This document shows positions 24,310 to 35,699 of a stretch of DNA of 64,000 bases, in pieces. The translations under genes were made by a program, and so were the position numbers. How positions within the stretch are numbered: position 1 is the stretch's first letter; each line of letters opens with the position of its first letter. Under the pieces are notes generated by a model, which saw nothing but the letters and a program-made list of their open reading frames with translations, was not told the origin of the DNA and did no database searches. This DNA comes from Sphagnum compactum (Eukaryota > Bryophyta > Sphagnopsida > Sphagnales), in the NCBI GenBank assembly GCA_965153455.1, contig OZ234500.1, positions 12,604,557 through 12,668,556 of the forward strand. Reading direction: 5' to 3'.

Positions 24310-27300
24310 GAAAAATGGCCAGTTCTCGACTTGTAGGGTCTGAAATTGGTTAAGAACCAAACAAGGACCCTACCTGTCTCATATATATCAAGAGACTTGG
24401 TGAAACCTTATGGGTTGGGTATTCTTTTGATGAAACCCTACCTAGCTAGGTATTGCTTGATGAAAAGCAAAAACTAACCTGGTGTATTACGTGTTGTCGT
24501 CCCAATAGGTTCTTACTCAAACATTAAAACCATTGACCTGGGACTAAATTCATTCGGCTATACACATCAAATTTAGCTCCACTAACTTGAGTTGTTGAAT
24601 TGTCCTTGGCATTAAGCATTACTAACTTGTGCTTTGTTACTAACGGACAAGTATAATTAGACTTAGGTTACAAACTAAAAATTATTCCTTAGTGTTCAAC
24701 ATGTTGTTAAATATTTTATTGCTTCTTCACATCACATGATTAAATGAATTATGTGTTTTGGCTGCTTGTACCACCACTTGCTCAAACCCTTTAAATTTGA
24801 TTTTGACACCTGTGAGGTGGGTCAAATCACACTAAACAAGTTAACCACATTACTAGATCCAAGGATTGGGGTTCTTTTGTGTCAAAATAACTTTTTCATA
24901 AGAAACATTTTTCTATAAATTCTTGTTGTTAAATATATTGGGGATTGACTGAATATCTCATCATTTATGCGATAATGAACATTATGGATTGATTTTTGGA
25001 AATATGCATGTTTCCTTGTTTCATGTAAAAATTTCTCAATTTTTAAAATCAAACTGGTCAATAGGTTCCATACTTCATGTTGTTCCAATTCTTAACATAC
25101 AACTTGTTTTTGTACTTGAATTGCATTAAAAGACTCCTGGAATTCATACATATTATAAACTCAAATGTGTGTTTTTAAAATTCAAATTACACATTTTTTG
25201 AACAATAACGAATGGTTTTTGCAAGTGTGAATCATAGTTTTCTATCACCAAAAGTCTTTTAGTACTATCAACAAGTTGATTATAAGAAAAGTAAAGTGCC
25301 CTTTGCAAAATGGACATTATTTGATGCAATAGTTGCATGCTTTCAAAAATTCTTTTAATTCAAATCAAAACTTAAAATCAATGAATTGAATGAATTTTTA
25401 ATTCAAACTCCCAACATACATAAATTAATCATTTAGCATAAATTGCCTTGAATATCATGATTTTCAATACATAGACATGTTTATGATTTTCTTACAAATT
25501 TTTATTAAGATTTGACATGGGTTTTGACTTGTTTGAATTGATTGTGTACAATTGCGAAAAGCTTGCTTCAAATTTTTTGGGCAATAAGTCTTTTGGACAA
25601 AAACCTACCTTGACATTGTACTCTAGGTGGGTATGAGATTGGTACATTACATTGGGTATTGCATAATCAACCCTTATGCATAATTAGTGTTTAAAAAATC
25701 ACCTGGGGAAATTGGTAACCATGGTATTGTTTAAACATGTATTATGCAAGTTTTTCTTTTTTACTTTTGTGGTGCAGTCACATTGGGAACCATCCAGAAG
25801 GGGAACTAACCAAATTTGGCTACAAGATAGGTAGGATAGTAAAAAGCTTTGTAGTCATGTTGATGTTTGGTGATTTGCAAGAGCATACACTCTAAATTTG
25901 GTAAATCCAGTTCAAAAACCTTGCCTTTTGGCAAATGTTTTCAAAAAATTCCAAGAAAAGCCTTTGTCAAGGTTCTTGCCCCCAAAATATTTTTGCATTT
26001 GAACAAATTGTGTGCAAAAATATGTGACTAGTTACGTGATCATAATCAAATGACCAAGTCTCAAAAAAAAATCAAGATCCAATTATTTGACACCATGTGT
26101 TGCGACAATAATAATAATTTCACAAAGACTACCTCACCAGTTGTAGAAAAAAATTGAAAGTAAGAACTAACCAACAATGGACAAGAAAATTCTTTTATTT
26201 GTTAATTTTTTTATGTAGCCATAAGCGGGATCATTTATAAAAAACATTTATCCAATTTTTTCTTTAAATGAAATATAAAAATATAGAATTGAAACATCAT
26301 TTTACATAATTGAACCTTATTGAGAAATCTAATGAATTTTCTTTAATTTATTTTCTAATTTCAGTGACTACAAGTGATAGAAAGCATTTCATCTTTGCAT
26401 TTTTATTTTTATTTTCATGTTTTGCAAAACTTTGTTAGTACAAAAAGATGGATTGCACCAATGTGTTTTTTTCCAGATTTTTTGTTGTACCATCACTAGT
26501 AATCATCACAAAAAGGATTTAGTATTAATTAACAACACACATTATAAAAAATTGTCCACATTGTAGATTTTTTTGAAGGTATCCTTTTAGATTTTTTACT
26601 ACCTATGTCAACCATCATTTTTTTTGTGCCAAAAGTTTTGCCAAAATATGAAAATAAAAAAGGGAATATTTTGCTGCAATATTCCTCTTTCTTCTTTTTT
26701 TGGCAAAATTTTCAAATTTGGGAAAAAATCAAAAAAACTTTGGCCACATTTGATCTATGCTTTTAATTGATGGCATTCTTTTAACTAGTTTTTTCACTCT
26801 TTATACAGGTTTGGAAAACATGTCCCCATTTAATTTGAATCCTTCCTGGGATGCTAGCTTATGATATGACATCAAAAAATTGAAAGCAACTCACTGATGT
26901 CAACATTTTACAAATTGTTCCAATCTTTTTTTAAATGGTGAAATAAAACCTCAAGAATGTTATTTTTGTGTTTGTTTTTGGGAAAAAACCTTAGCCAAGG
27001 TATGAAAATTAGCAAAAAAGTAAAAACATTAAATTGTAACAACCTTTTATTTATGGGTGAAATTTCGCCAAAAAGAAATTTAAATTTTGAAAATGAAAAA
27101 ATGAAATGATTTTGGGGGTTTTCAGTGGCCAACATTTGAAAAAAGAAATAACAGAAATCAGCAGATTTCTTAATTGCTTTTAGGTGGCCATTGTATGGGA
27201 TGATCTCTACTATGGCTGCCATATAACAAATTTGACAAAGCAAAACATTAGATTGTACTTAGGGAATAGAAAATAACCAATGCATTCCTAAAACATACTT

Positions 27301-27520
27301 GGAAGGCGCAAGTCAATCCTTACAACTTGCCCTTTATGATTTATAATTCTCAAAGAAATTTTGCACAAAGAATCTTGATACTAAGCATTGACGTGTGTGA
27401 TGCATCATAGCCTTTGTATTGAGGATTCATTGGATTTTTGCCCTTTGGATTGAATGACAGATGTGCATCTGCTACTAGTTAAAAGGATTCACAAGTATTG
27501 TTTGGTTTCAAGTTTTCGGT
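24310..27520. other. AT-rich intergenic sequence
   Basis: No supported gene. ATGAAACCCTACC and CTTGATGAAAAGC motifs repeat locally near 24400-24480. A minus-strand 111-codon frame at 26908-27243 is Phe/Lys-rich with no domain. Confidence 0.5.
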
Positions 27521-27529
27521 CAATTATAG

Positions 27530-27592
27530 ATCCGTCCACTTGAAGTTATCACTCTTTTGAAAAGGTTGCATGCTGGTGTACTTTTGATTAAG
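27530..27592 (+). other. Exon-like stretch, unrecognised
   Basis: A 63-nt in-phase segment sits between an acceptor (TTATAG) and a donor (AAG|GTGACC) and reads IRPLEVITLLKRLHAGVLLI. A second protein-like stretch, ESDPDLVSACEEQCPKVHP, lies near 27668-27725. The two could be exons of an unrecognised or decayed gene, or chance. Confidence 0.2.
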
Positions 27593-28242
27593 GTGACCAT
27601 TTTGATTGGTTGGACAACGTTGTTATATGTATCTCAATTTAAAGCTATTTGTATTGTAGGTAGGCAGAGTCAGATCCTGATCTTGTTTCTGCATGTGAAG
27701 AACAATGTCCAAAAGTGCACCCCAGGTTCTATCAAATTTGAAAAACTAGATTAGCCTGAAAGCAGAGGATCTATCCAATTTTCTTAAAAGCTAGAAACAG
27801 GACCAGAGGGCCTGTTCAAAAGCTAGAACTGGCCAGTGAACAACACTAGATTCAACGTATCTGAAGGATTTTAGTCCTTCAATTTAAAGCCATGTATGTA
27901 ACTATAGTCAATGTGTATATTGTCAGTTTTTCTCCTCCACGTTCAGACACCTTGGGTTCAAAAAGTTTGACTCTCAAATGCTTTAGTCCCTTGCCTTTAT
28001 CTTTGCAATCTCCTCGCCCACCCTGTTTGCTGGAGCCAATGAACTCGTGAAGGAGAACAGTCAAGGGACTAGGAGAGGCGCTTCATCATTTATATTTAAG
28101 CTGCATCTAACAACCATATCCCTTTCTGGGAAATTAGTGGGAACTATTTGACATTTCAGAAAAAGGACCCAGAATTCTTTCTCTGGCTGCGCCACCAGCA
28201 CTTAATTTGATTTTTGACTCTTTGTCCTGTTTTTCAGTAGAT

Positions 28243-28481
28243 CAACCATAGCTGGCCAGGGAGAACCAGGTTTCAAGGGCGGTCGTTGCACAGAAAGTTT
28301 AGTGGAGATCCTGTGTCATTTCTGCTGGAATGAACTAAATTTCAACTGCCTCCAGAATGTTGTACTAACCTTCAATGGAATCAAGAATTGTAACCCCGGG
28401 CACTCAAGACCTTATCTCAATTATTATTTTTTAATCAAAATCAAGTTCAGCAATAGAAACGACCATTTAAAGAAATTTTGA
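28243..28481 (+). other. Open frame without start, exon-like, unrecognised
   Basis: After a pyrimidine-rich TTTTTCAG the frame stays open for about 80 codons (GQGEPGFKGGRCTESLVEIL near its start) to a TGA. I recognise no family, and codon composition becomes AT-driven at the end. Confidence 0.15.
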
Positions 28482-28499
28482 TCCCATATTAGAGTTATC

Positions 28500-30960
28500 G
28501 GTAAAGTAAGTAAAACACAGCACCAGAACCCTGAGTTTGGTCATACACAAGATGAGATTCAACCAGGGATGAAACTCAGAAAACCATCAATTTTGGTGGT
28601 AAACTGAGTTTCATCCTGTCTTTCTTTTTTCCTGAGCGCCTCCACTGCTGCTACATATATTTTCACTGCTCTTAACTGTACAACTACTATGATTATCTCG
28701 AACCTTGTTCATGAAATGCTGAATATTAGCATCTCATACTGAGATTTATTGAAGTGTCTCTACTTTGTGGATATCACTGAAAGAGGGGATAGGGGGTGAA
28801 AGGAGGCCCAAGGACAGGGTGAAGGCAGGGTTACTGTATGGATAACTCTATTATGTCTAACTAAAAATACTCCATAATGATGACCAGGATATTTTTATGG
28901 TATGGTGTACACATATCATATCATGTATAATATATATATTTTGTGTCGAAATTGAAAGTACATATATTATCAAAAGTATTCACACATAAAATTTACTCAT
29001 TTTAATTTTTTCTAAAGATCATATATAATTGATTTGAGCTTTAACAATAAAACAAGCTAACTATGAATATGCAATTGATTCATATGTTTTCTTTTATATA
29101 ATTAAACACCAATAATTTGATAAAAATATTTTAAACACCTTGTTTTAACAGTAGTTTATCATGTTTCATTAATTTAAAATTTTTATTTTATCTTTGTAGA
29201 ATGATAAAAGTAATGCTTAACCCAACTACATCTTTAGTGAGAAAACATTTTACAACTCAAAAAATCATATTCATTAACATTATCATAACATAATATGTTA
29301 TCAAACATTTATTTATCATCTAATATGAACATCATGTCCTTAAAACAAATTGAGTGATTTTGTGGAGAAGATTGTTCAAATTATGCTTGTTTCTTTGTAT
29401 GTGAAAAATTTCATGAACAAATCCCTATTAAAACTAATATTTTTTAGTCCTTTTCTTATGTTATAGTTTTTGTGACAATCTTTTGCAAGTTAGAAATTTA
29501 TTCCAATCAACTATTGCATTGTTCAAATGTGCATCAATTTTACAACATAATAAGAGTTTAGTGTTTTTCATCTTTAATTGCAGAATTCTATCACAAAATT
29601 CTCTCCAAATATCTAAAAGGTACATAAAAAATGTGTTGCAATGAAAATTGTCAAACTCTGACACCTTTTTGTGTACATCATACCATGAAAACACCCATCA
29701 GTGTGGTTTTTTAAAATTGTTGTGATGTTGCTTAAATGACTAGTAGTTCATAAATATATTTAACCAAATTTGACAATACTAAAAATATGAAAACCCTTTT
29801 GTATTGTAGGCAATTATGGTGATTCTTGACAGCTTCTTGAATTTTTAAAAGTTTTTGATGGATTCTTTTTTTAAACAAGGAATTTGCAAACAAAATATTT
29901 TTTGAAAATATTTTTTGCAAAATGGAAAAAAATTGTCACAAAAGAAATCACTAATAATGACTAATCATTGCAATTAATGTCAAGATGAAAATATCTTGTC
30001 AAAAGAAGAGTACTCCACAATTTCCTTTCTCCATCATAATTCATTGCAAGTAGTGAAAACTTCACATTATCAAATAACTTGATGAGTCCTAATCAATATA
30101 CGAATTATTGCTAGACATAGGTAGATAAATGACTAATAAATCATCTCCCTATTAGATTTTGAATAGCAAAAATGAAGCAATCAATAAACCTTGAATACAA
30201 CCTAGACAAATTTTTCATGTTTTCAAAATTTTGGCATCAATGGGCTTCTAATTTGTCTTTCAACATTTTGGGCAAGTAATTTTTAATTTTTTTGCCATTT
30301 AAAAAATATATAAATACCACCAAATCAAAAACGATAGTATACAAGTGCAATGAACTAAATGTAGTTCCATAACAATATACATGCCTGCCTATTAGTGATC
30401 TCAAGGGGAAAATGTTTTTCAAATTTGTTAAATGTATTTTAGTTATGATAAGCTTCTTAACTAGAGTAGTATCACAACTTTTTAAAATTAAAGAATTTGG
30501 TGTAGTTTTTAGATTTCTTCTTTCTATTCTTTGGTTCATAACTTTAGACAAAGTTTTGTGTTTTCTATTGCTGCAAAATGGATGTCAAATAGAAACTTAA
30601 TTGTAAACAAGGCATTGCCCATAAACAAATGTCAAAATTTAAGCGCAATGTTCAAGCATACATTCAATCCTGGATGTTTATTCTAAAAAGGTATTTGAAA
30701 TATTGTCAAAGATGTTTTGACAATTAAAACTCACAATGTGTGATTATTAATTGCCAAAAAATTAATAAATGAATGTAGATATTGACATTTCACCTAATTT
30801 TAATGGCCTCTGAACACAAGGGATACCTACTAAATACAAAGAGTAACCTCAATTTATTGAACTTGGATATCAACCGAAGTGGCAAACCAATTCCATGCTT
30901 GAAATCAAATATGCTTCATTCTCCAATAACATTTGCTAAGTAACCCAATGTTTAATAGGT
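28500..30960. other. AT-rich intergenic sequence
   Basis: Nothing beyond chance frames is seen. A minus-strand 77-codon frame at 29461-29694 has protein-like composition (WREFCDRILQLKMKNTKLLL) but no recognised family. Confidence 0.45.
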
Positions 30961-31090
30961 AGGGTGCTCTTTGCAAAGGGTATTAGCCCAGGCCAAAAAT
31001 GGTGACGAACTCTCTTGGGAAGAGAAATTTCATGCAGCCAATAGGACGGCCCAAGCATGCACTCAAGGTGCCTTGCTTTTTTTCTTTTCA

Positions 31091-31119
31091 GGGGGAGGGG
31101 GGTGGGGGGGGGGGGGGGG
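31091..31119 (+). repeat. G-rich homopolymer run
   Basis: G5-A-G6-T-G16 follows directly on a pyrimidine tract (TTTTTTTCTTTTCA). It could form a G-quadruplex. Confidence 0.9.
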
Positions 31120-31938
31120 TCAGTTCTCCCGAGTTCCCAATGTGTTCCTAATATGTTCCCTTTTAGTTCCCAATGGGTTGCCATCAGCTTCCCAACATGT
31201 TCTCCATAGCATCTCACTTTTATCCCATATGCTTTGGCAAATGTTGTCCTCCTTTCACCCATATAGGTGGGCCAAAGGGGAGGAACTCTATACTTCAAAA
31301 TAAACCTTCCATTTTGGGGACGCTCTTTTTTTTGAGTGATGGGCCAATCAAATTGGCTTGTTCTCAAAAAGAAATAAATTGAACTTAAGAGGCACCTCAT
31401 CTAATAATAAGAGAGGTGAATAGGAGAGGTTTATGAATGTGGTACCTGTTTAAATAAAATGGTTCTTACTTACATATTTTAATGGAGCATCATGCATGGA
31501 CGCCGTGACTTTTTTTAAAGCGTGAAAAGTGGCAACCTGGCGAAGTCTTTTTTCAAACTAGCCAGAAATCTGTACTTTTCTGAGTTTGTGATCACCAAAT
31601 TTAGAACTGTTTTTTCCGCTTGAATCCCCAAGATTCTACATCACGTTTTAGTTGGTAACTTTAAAATAAAAAGGTACATTAATGTTTCTAGTTTCTACCA
31701 TCAGTTTTTGTCTGTAACAAAAAGATCTTTGCAGCAACTAGTACTGCATCAGAAATTTGAATCAAAAACCCTGCGCACCACTTTGTCATGAACCTTATGC
31801 ATATGCACAACAAGTTTTTTGTATCAAAATGTTGTACAACAAGTTTTTGATAAGTCATAGTACACGAGCATCACTTTCAATTTCAACCCTCACCAACAGC
31901 TAGTATCTGACTGACACTACCACCTCACCAAACCGCAA

Positions 31939-32131
31939 ATGAAAAGTGAGATTGCGAATGGGAACACAGGAGGTGAGTCTGAAAGTGGACATTTGTAGGT
32001 AACAGCCGCCACTCCCAACTAACTTGACCGAAATTTTCCTTCTATTTTTTGCAGGTTTCCGACAATGCAAAATCTTCCTCGAAGCCCACAAGGCACACCT
32101 TTCGAAGCAGAATCTCCTCATAGCAGCTTAA
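31939..32131 (+). CDS. Possible two-exon micro-gene, 36 aa, unrecognised
   Basis: ATG at 31939 (context GCAAATGA) opens MKSEIANGNTGG. A donor GAG|GTGAGT at 31972/31973 and an acceptor TTTTTTGCAG ending at 32054 define an 82-nt intron in phase 1. Exon 2 (32055-32131) reads FRQCKIFLEAHKAHLSKQNL and ends LIAA-stop. The splice signals are very good and the intron length is typical of plants. No family is recognised, and the product is short, so this may be the beginning of a degraded gene. Confidence 0.25.
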
Positions 32132-32159
32132 ACCGCGTACCTTACAGACCTGTAAGGTG

Positions 32160-33930
32160 CCTCCCAGGGGCCAGTGGGAGACTCTGATTTAGTCTAAGCA
32201 CGGGATATTCGTAATATTTAGAAATAATTAAATGGATTTGGGATTTTACCATGGTACCTACCAACTTGGGTGCTAGTTCACCCAAGGCCCTCCCAGGTGC
32301 TAGATTCCAAACTAGATCAACTTTTAAAGTAGGAGAAGAGTAGGACTCGAGGGGGGCCCATTCCCTTAAACAAAAAGAATGCCATCCTCCTGACCCCTGC
32401 CCTTCAACAAAGGAACGGCCTCTAGCCCTGCCCTCCCCATATATGTAAATTGTAGTCTTTGTGGAGGGCAGTTTATATCCATCAATTTCCCTCCTACAAA
32501 TTGGGAGGGATATTATGCCTATTCCTAAACGGTGGGAGGGGAATTATGCTTACTTAATAGTGTAAGAACCCTCTCACTATTGAGGAGTAGACAATCCCAT
32601 TCATATGCCTCATGATCCACATAGGTTTGGTTCATGATAAATTTTGCCTAAAGCCCATGGGTGGGGGTCATTCCCAAAATGCAGAGATCCAGACTCAGCT
32701 TTCACCTCGTCCTAGACCCCTTATTTTGAGAACACCCACACCCTAGGGCTTCAACATACACATAGAGCACAGGCAGGCTGTTTTTGTCTTGAGTTGATAG
32801 CCCCTGATTTTGTGAAATATTGCCTCCTTGGCTCTCCTTCTGCCTTGTGCTGGATCACTTATGCTAGGAAGGGAAGACCCTAGGGCTTTACTCTACACTC
32901 AAAGTTCTCAGGAGGTCTCCCCTAGATTGTATTGAACCTTGTAGAGTTCGGTAGCAGATTCTATCAGGGCCTGATCCAGAATAGTAAGGAGTTATTCATA
33001 TCCCTCATAGTGGACGTCGGACCCACCCCTGATTCCCATCGCAAGTGGCACCTGCAAAACCAACAGCCGACCACCTGTCCACAGCCGTAAAATGCCCCTT
33101 AGAGTACAAGTCGCAGAAAACTAGCCTAGAAAAGTGCACATGTTACCAGTGCCTCCCTAGAGCGCCAGTAGCAGGAAATGACTGTTTCTCATTGGCCAAC
33201 TAGATTGATTGGCTCACCTGGTGAGAGTTATGGAGTCTCTCACTTGTACAGTCCATCTTTCCAAGTCCATGGGTGGGGATGGGGAAGAAACTAAACTCTG
33301 CAGCGTGGATTCGGTAAATACCAATTCCAGGCTGCTGTGGGGGCATGCTCTGAGAAATAACCTGAAAAAGTACAGGAGCACGACTCCATAGTCCAAAACC
33401 GGTTAACTTACAAATAGAGAATTTGGCCTGAAAGCCTGGAAACGTGGACCGTTGAGAGACAGGCAGACAAGTAATTGACGTTTGTCCCTTCCTCATGAGA
33501 CGGGTAGCTATGCAACTGTTGTACATAGCTTAAATCCTAAGTCAGGACTCATCAAGTAGGGACCCGGCGGCACAAGTCCGCAATTGTATGCAATCGCAAC
33601 TTCGTTCCAAGTCAAGTTCTAAAGCACGTAATATTTAGACGGCGTTTCAACTCGATAAAAAGCTTAAAATTCGAAAATGCAATTTTTCACCTTTTTTTTA
33701 CTTTTTGAACCAAGGTCACCAATTGACCTACTTTAACATGCTTGTGCAGGAAGAAATGATTAAGAACATTAATATTCAAAAATATTTTTAATTTCATCAA
33801 AAGTTTCAAAGTTTATAGTACCTAATTATGTATTTACAATTATTCTAAAATGAAAATACCTTTTTTAATGTTTCCTTCTTATTTTTAAAATTTCAATGGA
33901 TCTAATAAAATAAAAGTATGATATTCCTTG
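32160..33930. other. Less AT-rich intergenic sequence
   Basis: GGGAGGGATATTATGCC and GGGAGGGGAATTATGC near 32510-32560 form a small repeat. Overlapping frames on both strands at 33200-33526 cancel as evidence. No gene is supported. Confidence 0.4.
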
Positions 33931-33941
33931 GTGTACAACCC

Positions 33942-33991
33942 AATCGTACTTTCACCTTATTACTTTAACTCAATAAGGTGAAAGTATGATT
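33942..33991. repeat. 20-bp-arm hairpin, MITE-like
   Basis: Arms 33942-33961 and 33972-33991 pair over 20 bp with one mismatch around a 10-nt loop (core ACTTTCACCTTATT). A related CTTTCACCTTGTTG string recurs at about 53181. Confidence 0.8.
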
Positions 33992-34275
33992 ACGAACACA
34001 TAATCAAAGGCACCACTTGCTTTATACCTTTTTCAGGAGTGGTCACATGTAACACACACAAGCAATTCCCTTACCCTAAACATTAGATAAGGGGTTAGGT
34101 ATTGTGAATGTTGGCTCCCATTGTGCCAATAAGCTCAACTTAACAAGCTTGCCCAAGAGCTCATGGGTGCAAGGGGTGCCAAAATGATCAGCACTGCCTA
34201 ACCCATTATATCTAGTTTAATCTTGCCAAATTTTTGACTTGAAAAATCTGATTTCAACTATATAAAAGACTTTTC

Positions 34276-34400
34276 ATGAAAAAATGGCAATTCGCCAAAT
34301 TTCAAGCCAAGAACTTTCCAAATTGCTAGATGTGTACATTAGGTTCTAGCAAGTAGCCAAGAATATAGAAGGGTCCTTATTTTTCTACTACTTACTACAT
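34276..34400. repeat. Dispersed repeat, copy 1
   Basis: This copy shares CATGAAAAAATGGC, then GGTTCTAGCAAGTAGCCAAG plus AATATAGAAGG, then a T-rich CTACT end with 45637-45770, in the same order and spacing. Confidence 0.6.
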
Positions 34401-34502
34401 CTACTTAATACTAGTGCCAAGTTTCAACCACTTCCAATTGGAGCAAAGGAGACATAAGCCAGGTGGCAATTTCAGCCAAACGGAGGATAGTAAAGTTTCT
34501 AC

Positions 34503-34932
34503 TAAAAAACTTGGTGTAGAGCAAGTGGTGCCTTTGATTATAAAGACTTGTGAGAGGAAGTGAGAACAATTCCCTGTTTTGGTTACTTCTCAATTGTATT
34601 TGATTGGACTAATTGGAGCAAGTGAGAAAAAACGTGTAAAGCAAGTGGTGCCTTTGATTATGTCCATTTGATTTTATAAGATTCGTGCAAGGAAGTGAGA
34701 ACAATTCTCTGACTTAAGTTACACGTCAATTATAGGTGATTGAACTAATGGGAGCAAGTGCGAAGCAATTGGTTCCTTTGATTATATGTCAATTCCATGC
34801 TTTGGTTACAATGTGTCAATTATATTCGATTGGACTGGCAGGTGAGGAAAAAAGAAAGTGTAGAGTAAGCCGTGCGTTTGATTATATGTCAATTTGATTT
34901 TATAAGATTTGTGAGGAAGTGAGAACAATTAC
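34503..34932. repeat. Four-unit tandem repeat, 84-134 bp units
   Basis: Units start near 34503, 34626, 34760 and 34849. Shared words are GTAGAGCAAGTGGTGCC, TTTGATTATATGTCAATTTG, GGAAGTGAGAACAATTC and GATTGGACTAATTGGAGC. Internal deletions explain the unequal lengths. Confidence 0.7.
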
Positions 34933-35490
34933 ATGATACCACCTGGCACTCTAAGATTTGAAGCTTGCATTTTGTCCTTTCATGCCTCCCTCCACTAAGA
35001 AAACGGAGTATGCAGGTGACATGTAAGCATCCACAAACACAGCAAAAGGTCACTGCCGTCCTGCTGGCACTCTGCCACTGAACTTGACTTCAAGGCTTGT
35101 CAGGTCGGGTCTGCTGTTGTGATTCAGAAAAAAAAACAGAAAATTCGATCCCGAACTGCCATGGGAGCCCCCAGCGTATCCAGCTGCACGAGGTACAGCA
35201 ACGAAGGAGCAGGGGCATCTCATCACAGAATAGTTTTTGCATATAAAACCTGTCAACCACAACTCACATTGAGGATGAAGCCATGGCATACAAAATGAGA
35301 GAGCAACAAAGAAAACCGCAAACAATTGTCAGGGCGATTACTTTTATTGCTGATTCCGCTGCAAATACCACGAAGTCATGGTGACAACTAGTCCAAGTAA
35401 CCGGGTTCCATCTCCACTCAGGTCCTCGTGCACTTTCCGTAACCACCAAACCTCGTATGTCTCTGCTCAACTTTGAACAGCGGCTACCAC

Positions 35491-35650
35491 TCAGCCAAGG
35501 CAGAAACTTCTTCTCTTCAAAACCTTCAAACTAACCTTAACTTCGCCCTCAAAGTCAACCTGTCCAGCTCCAACTTTACTCTTGCAACAAACCTCGGGCA
35601 AATCCACTCGCACCAGCGCGTCCGGCGACTCATAAAACAGAGTTCCCACA
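35491..35650 (-). other. Terminal-exon-like stretch, unrecognised
   Basis: After a good acceptor (pyrimidine-rich, ending TTATCAG) the minus strand reads SVGTLFYESPDALVRVDLPE, then CCKSKVGAGQVDFEGEVKVS and LKVLKRRSFCLG before TGA at 35493. Composition is protein-like and less AT-rich than the surroundings. I do not recognise the family, and no upstream exon was convincingly linked. Further open frames continue downstream on the same strand to 35050. Confidence 0.3.
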
Positions 35651-35699
35651 CTGATAACTCAAAAACGAAAATGTGTTAGGTGAAGGAGTAGGGGGAGGG

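Noticed and set aside
30936-31400. 154-codon minus-strand frame
   Set aside because: It reads through the G-run as a proline run, and the rest has no recognisable domain.
33200-33526. 108-codon minus-strand frame with a 60-codon frame on the other strand
   Set aside because: Mutually overlapping frames without homology. The splice-like CAG at 33349 leads nowhere.
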